A stretch of 64,000 nt of DNA. It comes from Bolinopsis microptera. Lineage: Eukaryota; Ctenophora; Tentaculata; Lobata; Bolinopsidae. Numbering within the stretch: position 1 is the first letter of the stretch; every line of letters begins with the position of its first letter. A model generated the notes under the pieces. That model made no database searches. It saw nothing but the letters and a program-made list of their open reading frames with translations, and had not been told where the DNA came from. Both the position numbers and the translations under genes were made by a program. Location of the stretch: positions 8,237,983 through 8,301,982 of the forward strand of contig NC_087077.1 of NCBI RefSeq assembly GCF_026151205.1, in the 5' to 3' direction. Below, piece by piece: positions 1-63,970 of this stretch.

Positions 1-2289
1 AGTTAGAGCATTCTTTGTGATGAAAGCAGAAAATAAGCTCTGCCATTTCAAAACAAATAAAGTAGTAATTCAAACTTAAACAATGCAAATTATAAAACTG
101 AAATGTTCGATTTCTAAATTATGTATACGCTGAAAACTTCGCTAAGTAGTAAGTATGATTATGTTAACCAAATAAGAATGCACTTTAAAAATTCAGCGAT
201 ATTTACTACTCAATTATACATGCTGTCCTCAAATTTATCTAGAAATACCCGCCAAATTTTAAGTCGAAGAAGTCAAAGAACAAACTATGATTCTAGTTAT
301 ATCGAAATTGATTATTATCAATTAACTAGTAGATTAATGAGCTGGCTACATTACCCGTAGTAGTATGATAAGAGAAAATCCTCCTGATAATGAAAATAAG
401 TTTGGCACGACTTTTAAGTTTCGCGATGATGCTTGGCAGATTAATTTGACTTCGTGGATTCGTGCATTAACGTTAAATTAAGAAGTCGTGCCAAACAAAA
501 TGATGCTCATCCGAATTTCGCATTAAGCTGTCCTATACGCAGGACACTTTAGATAGTATCGATAATAAAAGAAGGAAACCGAAAACATTTCTCTCACATA
601 GGTACGCTAAAAACTACAGTAAAAATAGACAACCAAGTGGCCACAACTAATATCGGTGTATGATATGGGCAAATCTTATCCGGCTTCTTTAGCTGGCGTG
701 ATCTCCAAACCTGAAATGGAAAATGTCTTACAGGGATGTTAATTAATGATTTAATTATATTTCTTTGGTGCTTTAATCTGATGGGATATCATATTTTCTC
801 CCAAAAGTTCTAGCATTTTTATATATATATGTATATATGAACACTGCTGACGTCAAGGTGGATGTCACATATTCAAGACTAACGTCTACAGGCTATAAGC
901 TACTAAGTGGGGGAAATCACCACCGAATCCAGCCAAACCAAACCTAGAATTATAATCTAGCAGTCAGTTTGAGAACGTATTACCTGTGTGAGGGGTAGCC
1001 AAGTTTTGCAAAGATATGCTGCAGTTCTCGTTTAGTTCTACATGACAAATTCAAGTTGGAGAGGCCGTTTTCACGAACAGAACACAAGTGCGGTTGTAAA
1101 GCCCAGATATCTAACGCAAGAAAAGTGTTGGTGCAGGAGTAAAGAGCTCCGGTAAAAACCATTTCACCTTGCTACATCACAGAACACTCTCGTGTGGCAA
1201 TACATTCGTCAAAGAAAGCTGCAGGAGACAGTGGCACGCTGGGGTCAGCGTAAAAGTATTCTGGTTCTTCGTTGAAGAAGACGGAGTTAAATGTAGTCAG
1301 TTTTACCATTCTCCTCATCCTGTTACTAGATTCCAGATGTTAGAGAGCTTCACACTTCAAACGCACACACGCACACAGTTTCAGTATTAGTTCAACCGGC
1401 CAATTTTCATTGTATGAACTTAATGTGGACTTTTTAAATGGTGGATATCCGTCAGTGTCTAAGTGTAATCATATGCATAGCTTTATACCAGTAATATATG
1501 ATTCCACTCCGTACCCTTACACTATCAACAGTTATGTAATCATTTAAGATTACAACATTGATTTTATAACGTTTGATTGATACAAATGAGAAAATGATCA
1601 TAAAGCCTAGTATGATACCAGGTCAGTGTTTGTATCTAACATTTATGAACTGTTTTGAGAAAGGGAAAGAACAATGAAGATGTTTTAACTGAAAGTTTAA
1701 GGACCCAACGTTTAAGGACCCAAGATACCCAGTCGAGAAATGTTCCCAACGATATATAACACGGACGATATTATTCAAGCTGGTATTTAAGGGAGTAGGG
1801 ACGCATAATCTATGCCCAAAATGTCAAAGATAGAGTAATCATGTTGTCATTTAAATGGCTATCTGCTTCACGGGGCGTTATCTGATTTCAAATAATATCA
1901 CGTGTCTGCCTAATGAAAGATCCTTTAATCATTGAAAAAATCGAATGAGTAATCATGGTTTTTGCGTGCTTCAAATCTCATTCCCAAGGCGTATTATATC
2001 CCCTCAGTTCTTACAGCATCTTCCACATGGTCTGAGTAAAGGATTTCCTAAAACTGGCACGGTCAGGCGGAGATTGAGAGTCAGAATCGAAATCATCGTC
2101 ATCAGAATAATATGTGGGTTCTGCACCCAGCCTGTCAGTGCGTCGGAGATAAGAAATATGACTTTCAGTGATTTTTACAAATCGGTAATGTTTTTATAAT
2201 ATATCCAAAACAGTCTATGTTGACGTTCTATTAGTTTTTGCTAGTCCTTAATTAGCTCTGGACTAAAATTAACTAGGCCTGCCCTTAAT
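1..2289. other. AT-rich flank downstream of the kinase gene, no gene seen
   Basis: No open frame here has a family motif or exon-like structure; the short ORFs look random. It holds a small inverted repeat at 400-496, a TA-rich run near 820-838 and otherwise unique-looking sequence. It lies beyond the 3' end of the minus-strand protein kinase C gene. Confidence 0.6.
400..496. repeat. Short inverted repeat, possible miniature element
   Basis: A 14-bp arm GTTTGGCACGACTT at 400-413 is matched perfectly by its reverse complement at 483-496, with about 70 bp between. Nested partial complementarity (TTAATTT near 441, AAATTAA near 476) would lengthen the stem. No clear target-site duplication was found, so this could be a MITE remnant or a chance hairpin. 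Confidence 0.4.
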
Positions 2290-2295
2290 TTTATT
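2290..2295 (-). terminator. Candidate polyadenylation signal of the kinase gene
   Basis: On the minus strand this reads AATAAA, about 220 bases after the kinase stop codon. That is a plausible 3' UTR length, but a hexamer in AT-rich DNA is weak evidence and no transcript end is visible. Confidence 0.3.
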
Positions 2296-2512
2296 CAGGT
2301 GTGAACTTGATTAAACCCAAATAGATAAATCAAACAAAGAGCGTTTCAGCAACATTTAGTCTATTTTGATTGCTAAATCTCAAACACAAGGAATTATTTT
2401 ACCCGGCAGTAGATAAATGTAAATTTCCATATTTAAATTGTCCATTGATTACCATTGTCGCCCCAGACCGAACTACACTGTGGACTTGACATTTATAAAT
2501 GAGGACCAATTA

Positions 2513-54028
<51,516 letters not shown>

Positions 54029-55404
54029 AATCCCTATAAAATCAGTGAGATTAGCATGAATACCAGGTGTAAAATATGATCAGTATGGTAATATCCAGCA
54101 ACAACATCTATCAATCCAAATTCTAATATTAAATTTCGTTTTAATCCTTTAAAATTTACCGCAAAATTTGCAAGAAAATAAATAGCTGCAGTAAATTAAG
54201 GTTTGAGGTAAATTTTGCATAAAAATAATAATATATATGTTAAGCCTTCATTTAAGGAAAGAAATGGCTGCAGTTAACCAGGTTTGAGGTAAACTGGGCA
54301 TGGTAAATAATGTGCAGTAAATAATTACTGCAATCCGATTATTACAAGGATGAGGGTGTACTGATTTCCTTCTGCATGGGTACTGAGCTCTTGTCTCAAA
54401 GATGAGTAATTGATAACTAGCAATAGCAAGCATATTCGAGACATTTCGTTCTGTTATGAATGTGCACATAATAAATACAGAAATTAAACTCTTGCACCAA
54501 TATCATACTGAATGAAATGAAAATTAACAAATTCACAGAACGGTGCCGGCAGTTCTAATGACTGATTTAAAAATATATATTTACATGATAATGTGAAATA
54601 AAAAGTGAAAACCTTGTTAGAATAAATAAAAGAAGTAAAATAAAATTAGAATTATCTTTGGTAAACAAATTGCTCACTATTTTAGTAGTCTGACCCAGTG
54701 ATAAATCACCTAACACTGTTTTATTTCAGTAACCCCATTTTTAAAAGATTTTTTAAAGATTAGGCTAGTAAAACACTTTTTTTTTAAAGTAAAACAAATT
54801 TTATTTTATACCCACAATCAATTCATATTTAGTTCAATTATTTAAAGTCAAAATAACCATTTCACAGAAATGGTTTTATTATAATAAAATAATTTGTGAT
54901 ACGTCGTTCAAGTGATTAGTTAACAAAATAATTTACACTGAAAAATGTACAAAATATACACAATTTTTACCTTGCAACACTGGCTTAGCGCGCGGCTGAT
55001 CGAAGAAGTTTGGTTTGCATTTACTAACTACAATGTACAGCGTACGCTTACATGAAAAGATAACTCACTGAATTGTTTAATACTAAATGCATATTAAGTC
55101 AGATGTTGTTCAATGAGTTAGCCACGAAAATGTTCAAATTGTGTAAAGGACACAATTGCTAGTAATGCTTCTTTGTGCCCGTAACTATCCTGGCTACTAT
55201 CTCCAAGAGATCAACCTCTGGGCCAGAAAAAGTGTAGTGAGCCAGGGGTCCCAAAGGCACAGCACCTCAAAATATCATAATATATGGACTGACAAATCGA
55301 TTAAGATGGTTTGAAACTACATAAAGGAGAATGATAAGGGGTTAAAAGAGATTCAATTGTGTTTAATGGGCGGCAATTCGGTAATCTGTCGATGGTCACA
55401 TAAC

Positions 55405-55595
55405 GTACGGTTAAGGCACGATTAAAGCACACTTAACGCACAATGGTTATTTAAGACACAGTTAAGGAATGCACGGATAAGGCATGGTTAACGCACGGAT
55501 AAGGCACGGTTAACGCATGGATAAGGCACGGCTAACGCACGGTTAACACACAGTTGAAAGAAATGGAAGTTTAATACACGGTTAATGCACGGGTA
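55405..55595. repeat. Degenerate GCACGGTTAA tandem repeat
   Basis: Roughly a dozen copies of 10-14 bp words alternating GCACGGTTAAC and GCACGGATAAG. It stops just before the target duplication of the hAT MITE. Confidence 0.85.
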
Positions 55596-55613
55596 GCATA
55601 CACATCACCTCAA

Positions 55614-55769
55614 CAGTGGCGTAACGAAGGACCCGCTGACCCCGCTGTGTGGAGGGCGCCATCTTAGAGGGGCGCAAAATCGTCATTTGATGTGGGACAA
55701 TTTTGAAAAAATTAAATGAGGAACTAGCAAAACTGCACGTTACGGGGGGCATGCAACGTTACGCCACTG
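55614..55769. mobile_element. hAT-type MITE, 156 bp, perfect 8-bp target duplication
   Basis: Starts CAGTGGCGTAACG and ends CGTTACGCCACTG, exact 13-bp terminal inverted repeats. Flanked on both sides by CACCTCAA (55606-55613 and 55770-55777). CAGTGGCG-type ends with an 8-bp duplication are diagnostic of the hAT superfamily. Too short for a transposase, so non-autonomous. The intact duplication suggests a fairly young insertion. Confidence 0.92.
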
Positions 55770-56866
55770 CACCTCAAAGCTCTTCTAAAGCACTCTTCTC
55801 GATGATCAACAGTCGGTTATGTTTGATTCTTGCTTAGGCCATTTCTCAAGAAATTTCGAATAAAGATACGATTTGGAGACCTCCTGAGGGGGGCGCTATT
55901 TTTTCTCAAATTTTACGTCTTCCTACGAAAACTTATCCGATTTGGCAGTTAAATGCACCATGATATAAACTATGTACGAAGATTCAATGGTGCCAAAAAG
56001 CTTTAGGGCGCAAAAACATTTGGCAGGGTCAAATGATAACGTTACACCACTCACAACATATCAACTGTAATCGGGCCATCAATAGTAGAACCACAACTTG
56101 TCGCGATCATGGAAGAGTTCAACGATAGTGAGAGATTCAAGTTCCCATAAAGCTTTTTTTACTTTAAAAAATTGTATTTTACCTCACCTCAATTCTCAAA
56201 CATCGATGTACAGTGCCAGCACCATGGAAATGTAATGTATGTAATATATTCTCCGAGATATGGCTCGGTGTTAACAAGCCTAAAGCTTGTGCATTTCACC
56301 TAGCCTTGATTCTACGCGTACTGCGTGACGCGCTACTGCAAGCAAAAGGGCTCTAGCTGTATAGAGCAACTTGTGCATCTCACTGTGTTGGTGCTGTTCT
56401 CATCTAATAACAATTTTATTTCTGTCTGTGGTCTAAATTATTAAGAGAGGAATTGAGGGTTGAACTATCAACTATTAAGCGTTTATCAGCAAATGTTTAT
56501 AAGCCACAGTAAATGAGTAAGGCTGAATTTATAATTATCAAACAATTTTTAGTCTGAAGGGAACTTTTCAAAACACTCTTCCGATTGTACTGTAAATAAA
56601 ATAAATTTACAATTTTGAACCATGAACAAACATTATTTTTTACGTGGTATAACAGAAATATCTGCTTATGGTTTAGCACAATAATGCGTGAACTTCTAAT
56701 AGCGATAATAATAATGATGCAATCACGATAAATGATTGAGCTACAAAACTGTATGCTGTAGCTACTCAGTTACTAAATAATTCGCCAAACCATGTGCTTT
56801 CGCGCCGCTGCGGGCGCGCTTGTTTCACAATCCGGGAGGCAGGCGGGCAAGGGCTTTGGATATAGC

Positions 56867-57948
56867 TTGACCATTGTTAATGGTCTGGCCCGGCGCGCGC
56901 TACTTCGAATTGAAATTTAGACGAGTAACATCCGTCAAGATAGAGAAAACTAAATAACGCTATTAATGCTATTGTTAACGGGTGATACTCGTAAAATATT
57001 TGTTCCAAATCGTCGACGAGTCCAACTCGGCGCGCGTCCTGGTAGGTTATAAACCTGCAATGCTATTGTCGGGATTTCGCGTATTACGTAACGCGCGCTA
57101 TTGCAAGCGCGAAACTCGAAAAGGTTCTGGTTGTACCAGCAATTTGTAATATCAACAATAGACTATAAATATTACATTTACTGAGCGGCGCTCGACCTAT
57201 TTCCGCCATATCTTCAATTGATTGTAATTTATTTGGAGAATTTCACCGCTTCGACGCGCCGCGCAAACTATCAAGCCCGGCCCCAAGCAAGCTCATTGTT
57301 AACGGGTGACGGGTGATATGATACTCGTATAATATCTGTTCTATATATTAGGACGAGTCCAAGTCGGCGCGCGTCCTGGTAGGTTGTAAACCTACAAGCT
57401 CATTGAACAAAATTATATTAATGAAATTTATATTATGTTATGCAGTTACCAATAATCGATTTTGAATTAATAATCAATAATGGTATTATAAAAACAATAT
57501 ACACATAATATAACAATAACCCTATATAAAACTTCTATAATGGTATTATATGGTTTAATTGCCCTTATAAATATTAATTTTAGATCGTGCCACGAAACTA
57601 TTCGTTGGCTTAGCTTCAATTTTTTGCTCAAACTTTGTTGTTCTTGTTTATAATAATTTAACCATTGTTAATGGTCTGGCCCGGCGCGCGCTACTAGACT
57701 TGCCATCATAATATTTCGAAAAGAAAGCGGCGCGCGCGCTACTTCGAAGAAATGTAGACGAGTAACATCCGTCAAATAATAATTGTTCATGTTAATGGAC
57801 TAACCTGGCGCGTGCAACTTATATTATGCATATGTATTTGACGGATGTTACTCGTCTAAATTTCTTCGAAGTAGCGCGCGCCGCTTTCTTCCCGATGGCA
57901 AGTGCTACGAAGTAGCGCGCGCCGGGCCAGATCATTAACAATGGTCAA
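56867..57948. repeat. Cluster of GC-rich palindromic repeats (two families)
   Basis: Family 1 has TTGACCATTGTTAATGGTCT at one end and ACGAGTAACATCCGTCAA at the other, with GGCGCGCGCTACTTCGAA between. Copies are at 56867-56938 (shortened), 57659-57776 (plus) and 57838-57948 (inverted); the last two form a ~112-bp hairpin. Family 2 runs from ATTGTTAACGGGTGATACTC to GCGCGTCCTGGTAGGTTNTA, at 56970-57065 and 57291-57405, ending in a small palindrome (GTAGGTTGTAAACCTAC in the second copy). Probably MITE-like non-autonomous elements; no transposase is present. Confidence 0.85.
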
Positions 57949-58001
57949 CGTATGTATTAGCAATTAGCACTTGCCACGGCCTCCGCGACGCGACGGCCGA
58001 C

Positions 58002-58031
58002 TTTCTTAAAGTAGCGCGCTACTTTAAGAAA
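58002..58031. repeat. 30-bp perfect palindrome, no spacer
   Basis: TTTCTTAAAGTAGCG is followed at once by its exact reverse complement. The centre AGTAGCGCGCTACT resembles the GCGCGCTACTTCG core of the repeat family just to its left. Confidence 0.97.
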
Positions 58032-58287
58032 TTCAGAAGAGCTAAGAGCTTATCATACTATGATCATCTGTCAACGTTGTTTTGCTCTAACTTACTGGGC
58101 GGCGCTCAGCCTGTCATTCCGCCTAATCTTTATGTTTATGAACATAATAGCTTGAGGTCCCCAGCTAGGTAAGCTCTAACCCAGCTAGGTAAGCTCTAAC
58201 CAGAGCCCTCTCGTGTGAAATATTGTTCCGGTTCGTACAGTTTCTGTTTAGTAATTAGGTATAATTTGCATGTACACTGCATTATAA

Positions 58288-58468
58288 GGGGTCGAGCTCA
58301 TATATTACTGATTATGTAATCATTTTTTTTGAAAATTTTTTCTCCCGGCCCCCCCCCCCCCCTCCGTAATCAGTTTTACCCATAGCTATTGTGTCAAAAT
58401 TACACTAGCGTAATCATTCGAAAAACCCCCCTCAGCTGATTACGTGATATTAATATGTGAACGACCCC
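58288..58468. mobile_element. Harbinger-like MITE, 181 bp
   Basis: The left end TAA|GGGGTCGAGCTCATATATTA and the right end TAATATGTGAACGACCCC|TAA are imperfect inverted repeats of about 20 bp flanked by TAA. Inner parts (TTATGTAATCA, TGATTACGTGA) continue the pairing. A poly-C run of 14 lies at 58349-58362. Family from ends and the 3-bp duplication only. Confidence 0.6.
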
Positions 58469-61260
58469 TAAGTATGTACAATTAATCATTGCATACAGTC
58501 ATGAACTGTGTTGGTAATTGTTATTTGAATTGATAGTACTGCCGCATATGCGATAAACTAGAACTATCAATTGATAGTAGTGCTGGTCAATGATATTATC
58601 ACCATCATGACATTTGACTGTCACTGTCTTAAAGTTGTCATACGTCGGTTGACCCGCCGCGCACGAGTGCGCGGCTCCCCCTGTATCGTAGAAACGCTAC
58701 TTATGACTTAGTGAAACGACAATGGGGGTCACGACGTGATACAATCTTAAAGTTAACGACAAGATATAGAAATGAAACGACAAATTAGTAGTGATTCTGA
58801 TAGCTGTTCATATTCAACAATACAAGCTAGTTTCCGGTGCAACTGTAATTTCAGACACAAAGACAATCGGCAAATTAATTAAGTTGAACTCCTGAAACCA
58901 CTAGAATATCTGCTCAATCTGTGGTTTTAATATTCGAACTCAACAAGCATTAAGCAATCAAACTAAATATTTAATGAAATGCGCAAAGACATGTATAACC
59001 ATTATTAGGGATTAGGGACTGTTCACATATTATTATATATTATACATACATACATTATATATCAAGTCAAAAGTAGAACATCCAGTGGCTAGTAGTTCAT
59101 AGTTTCTACTCCTAGTCCTAGGGGCGTAAAGTTGCTTAATCATTAATTAGGAAGATCGGAGCTGAGGGAGGTTCTAAAATGGTAAAAAAGTAATACGTAC
59201 GTGAACAATCCCTTGACCCTCACCAACAAATATAAATCCAGAAAAGCTTTTAATAGTATCATAGCGATACTAAGGTAATATTATCATGCTGGATCCATTC
59301 ATGATGCGGCGATCTCAGACTTTCGCACTTCGCAGCTATATTTGAATTTCTACTCAATCTGCACAGTCAGAATCATGGGTGGTCAAGAAATGGGCTCATA
59401 TTTGTTTTCAATCATACCATGTATCGAGTTTCAGAAAACTTAACTACCTGCCCCTACAAAAACATATAATTTGTCCCTAAATCAGCATTTTTATCGCCTT
59501 TTATTCTCAATTTTAGAAACTATACATACTTACACAATACAAATACAGTGTCTAATGTCTATGGCTGATGTGCAAACCCCATTGCAAAACTATAGTCAAA
59601 ACACAAAATATAAAGGACGAACAATATGTAAATGAATGTCGACCATGAGCACGTTTCTTGTTTGCAACTACTGCTGAGACCTGAGTCCCATGGATCAACC
59701 AGATCCCGGACAAAACTGTCACCCTTTCTCGGGCTTAACTATTTTCTCTCACATTTGTCTCTTTTTGAAAATTTAAGCTCAAATTATTTAAAAAGCTAAT
59801 ACACCATTTCAACGACAATATAAACTTTCTGAAAGCCTGCGACACTACAGAGTTCCGGTTGAGCACACTTCTACACAACCCCTTAGAATATCATTCGAAA
59901 TAACCTAGCTACAAACCTACAAAATAACGAGCGAGTTTCCAGGGACAGCCACTAACTTTCCATTTAATATCTAATACAGCGACCATTTAAAACTTTGGTA
60001 AGTGGGCCAAGCGCCAGAATTAGACTCACTAAAAAGATCGTACGATTGCAATAAACGTTAAAACTAGTACACAGTATTAAACCTTGCCCGACCCAGTATC
60101 TGTTTAAATCGTGTGACTTGTATTAAACTACTATTTATCAAGGCGTGGCGGACGGCGGCACGATCAATATCTATGCATATTATGTATTATGTGCTTGTAT
60201 CATGAATAAACTCTATCCTTTAATTAATATTGATCCAATTAATTTATGTAATTGTGAACAAAACCCGGTTAATACGTTGATTGTACCTATTTGCCATACG
60301 TATCGACCATTGACAATAGCAATTAGCATGATGCTTTCTCTTAATTAGATGACAATATTGGTTAGTGTTTGCAGTTATCAAATGCCGGTTCATTTTAAAA
60401 TCTAGCCAAAATGTTTAATTATATTAATACTATCACTGTATTGTCCGCAATCTATCGACCAATATCTCGTGGAATGACTATGATTTCAGGCGGCACGACT
60501 TGGGGTACAAAGTTAAGTGAGACTGACAGACGGTAAATATAGAGCTGTTAATTCCATTCTCCCAAATACTTTCTTCTCACCATTCATAACCATCACTTCC
60601 TCCCTTTTGCTGCTTCGCGACAAAAAGGAATCGGATGGAAAAATACTTAATCAAAAACGAAATCTAACTCAAAAAGCAATAATATTTCAAATAATTCACG
60701 GCAGTCAAAAAACACAATATTCTGTCAATTTGTATAACTTCCACTTTTCAGCATTCATATCAATAATTAGTTATCTTTGTGTTGTAAAGAGTTTATTACA
60801 CTTATTTCATACTAATAAATATTCTCAAAATACTACGATCTAAAACAATACATACATTTACAAAATCCATAATCTTACTTATAATTATTACATTTTATCA
60901 AGCAAATACCAACAGTCTTTAATTAGAAAATACATAACCATAACATAAACTATAAATAAACTATTCAACAAAGTAGCAGCTCAGTAAAGGATCCATCATC
61001 CAGTAGGGATCTATCATCAACGGAAGAGATGAACGTGTTGCGGCAGAGAGAGAGATTAATTTTGATCAATTTTAAAACTCATCTGTGGCTTTAAATTTTG
61101 ATCATACTTGTGGATCTGAAAATTGGTAAATGTTTTGAATTTTGCTATCGGCAACGTGTCTATGATAATTAAACCAAAAACGTATGATTTGGGCCATGAT
61201 TGTTTCAAACTATCAAAACACAGAAACTTAGTGAACACTGAACTAACAGCTTATAACGAA

Positions 61261-63970
61261 CTAACCATGGACATATGAAGAAGTGCTGGTAGTTCTTGAT
61301 CTAGCTGGAGTTCCGGCCACAGAGAAGACTGTATCTGTTGCCTCCACTTCTCCTTAAATATCACATCGTTAATGCAAAAAAAAACTATAAGTTTTAATCA
61401 AATAGCCCAATTCCACAATAATTTTGTTTATAACGGGAGTCGGCAAATGTTAAAATCAAAAGTTAATGAAATAACAGATACAGTTAAAACTTTAAAACAT
61501 ATGGAATAGTAGTATAGTGGATCAGGAGATAAATATACATTTGAAATGTCACGTGATCATGTGATTGAGCTTTACCTGAATGTAACGAGAAGGATCTACC
61601 GACAATTATCTTGTCCTCAATTGGGGACATCCAGTTGAAGACTGGACCAAAAATAGGAATATTTCGAATAATTCCTTTTTCGTAAAACTGCTGCTCTGAC
61701 TCTAATTGCAGCTCCTCGTTCGCTAGGTCTATTCCTCTGTGGCACAGAATTTATATTATATAACAGAATTTAAGTTAGTCAATATTATCAGTTTAATCTG
61801 CAGGAACAAAAAAATTGTATACATAGAGTGTATACACTATACAGATCACAGTGTATAGTGTATACATGTATCAATTTAAACAATACGTCGGCCATTGTGA
61901 AAATTGTGTAATTTAGAGGAGGACGGACCAGTAAAGAAAAGTTTTTAACAAAAAGAATACCTCATGATAATTTCAGACATTCTGGCGAGGTATTTGCTGT
62001 TGTTTTCAAACTTAGGTGCCGTTCTAACAATGTCATCGAGCAATGCACGGACATCGATCGTTTCTGATACCTGAGATAATACTTAAAATGATGCAGGTTC
62101 AGTGGATTGTGACGCTCCAATTTTTCAGGGAGAATTGTGCCAAAATCTCTATAATTTCTTTCCCACTCCAAGTAATTTGTTGTTAAATGCACTATAGCTA
62201 TATATTTATAATATTATTTGAACTTCTTTATTACGAAGAGGAACGAAAACTAGTGACTACTCACCAGAGGAATAGAAATAACGGTGAATTTGGCGACTTG
62301 TCGAGTAGCAATGACCGGCCACCTGTCCCCCAAATACTGACATAATTTCTCGTTTATCTCGTTCAACTCCTCTCCACCCTCCAATGTATTGCAGGCTTCC
62401 TCATCTTGGAGATATTTCGGCAAATACCTGCACAGATTCAGTGTTGTAATACTGTCGGTGTTGAATTTTTCCATGCCCAGACATAGTAAGTTGAATAAAT
62501 TGATTTTTGAAGATTAGATATAAAAGTAACATAATATGGATGTGGGTAGTGAGCTTCAGGTCTGATTCATCCAGTACTGAACGAGTCAATAAAACTCGTT
62601 TAAAACTCACTGGAAAGCTCCAACACTAGGATGCAATGGGTCGATAACAAGAAGGAAGTTGTCTCTACTCTGAATCTGCAGGTTAAGCGTCTCCCTCAGA
62701 CCCAGAGAGGTCTCATACTTGGTGACCTCTTCTCGGATTGTGGAAAGTAGTAGAGGCATGTCGTCCAGGGTCAGAGAGGATTTGTCCAGAGGTGCCAGTC
62801 TGATAACATTTAGTTCACCAGACAGTTCAATCAGCTGTAACTTGTCAGATCCAAACTGCTGTTCTAGTGTTTCGTACATCTGAGGAGTTAGTTTTTAGTA
62901 TTGATTTAAGCAAATTTAAAGCAAGACTACTGGTTCCTGAAGGAGAAATTCTCAGAACATTTTTCATATGATGACTTTGATAACGATAAAATGTTCATAA
63001 TCATGAACAAGTGGTGAGCTGAAGTGAAGGTAAAAAATATCATTCCATTATTAGTATTAGGTTGATTTAAGGTTGGTTTAGCTAAAAATCCCAGAAATCT
63101 CGGTAGTTTGCCAAAAGAGGTCTTTAAAATATGCTTCACAAAAATGAAACAATCTTATTTCTTTGATGAGTTACGTACCATAAGAGTTAGTTTAGACATG
63201 AGGTTGTTCATCGGATCCTGCTCAGCAAGGTCTGGAATGTTTTCCAGTAAACTGTAGTACCGGAAACAAAGCACGTGCCCCGTCAGAGGATATTCCTGGA
63301 ATTAACAGGAGGTTTTTAGAGTTTGTACAGAAATATTACGTATTATCAACGATTTTTAATTGGATGATGGTGTCCGTTCTTTAAATTAGTCTACAATCAC
63401 AGCAGGTCTCTTCTCACTGCCCAACTCTAAGGATAGTTATTTACTTTATTTTATTATCTATTGACTCTTATCTTGAGTCAAATAGAATGGTTAAAAGTAG
63501 TCACAAGTGATCGATTTTCTTACCAGAAGTTGGATGCTCTCAATGCTCTTCAGTTCATTGTACAGTTGCACGGCAAGATTGTACGAGTTTTGTATTTGGC
63601 TAATTATCTTCGAGCTGCCTTGAAGAATAAGATTTGGGTGAATAGAAGTTAATTAAAATCTATACATTATGTATATTTCATGGAATTGGTCTTCTAAGAA
63701 AGAAAAAAACATTTCACGTAGGTAAATAACGAAATGAAACTCTTAAAAAAAAAATTACCCTGGTGTTGGAGGAGGACCCACAACGGAAGTTCAACTTCCA
63801 ACTTTGGCGTATTGGTCACGTGGTCGCTCTCAGAGTTGATGAAAAGGACACTCGTCTGGATGAAAGTGTCACAGAGCAGCGTGTCACATGACACTGAAAC
63901 ACTATCACATTCTTCAAATACCTTAACCGTAGCCGGGGGTGTGTCCAGTGATAGCAGAGGGCTGCAGGAC
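61261..63970 (-). CDS. 3' part of an unrecognised multi-exon gene, 404 residues visible
   Basis: Exons in transcription order: 63970-63759, 63618-63524, 63295-63179, 62879-62611, 62427-62265, 62070-61961, 61736-61576, 61349-61261 (stop TAG at 61263-61261). All internal junctions have GT..AG and the phases agree, which strongly supports a real gene. The 5' end lies beyond 64000, and the first exon boundary (acceptor GCTTGCAG) is less sure. The protein looks soluble and mostly helical, with no signal peptide, membrane segment or zinc motif. Recognisable stretches are LEVELPLWVLLQHQG, TGHVLCFRYYSLLENIPD, LGDRWPVIATRQVAKF and IPIFGPVFNWMSPIEDK. The last 25 residues are Ser/Thr-rich and probably disordered. 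I could not assign a family; no kinase, GTPase or WD repeat signature is present. Confidence 0.8.
61350..61575 (-). other. Last intron of the right-edge gene
   Basis: 226-nt intron, donor TTCAG|GTAAAG, acceptor TTTAAGGAG. The acceptor is unusual (GGAG, weak pyrimidine tract) but is the only one that keeps the frame to a short serine-rich tail. Confidence 0.6.

Larger units (their letters stand above)
54034..61260. other. Intergenic region between the two minus-strand genes
   Basis: Holds any 5' non-coding exons and the promoter of the kinase gene, but no TATA box, CpG island or transcription start can be assigned. Contents: AT-rich DNA to 55.4 kb, a GCACGGTTAA tandem tract, a hAT MITE (55614-55769), a patch of diverged GC-rich repeats (56.3-58.1 kb) and a Harbinger-like MITE (58288-58468). 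About 58500-61260 shows nothing recognisable. CGCG-rich words in 56.8-58.0 kb belong to repeats, not to a clear CpG island. Confidence 0.7.

Noticed and set aside
63759..63970. GINS-complex subunit, from the phrase ELPLWV
   Set aside because: GINS proteins have a similar ELPLWL phrase, but the length, position and remaining exons of this gene do not fit a GINS subunit.
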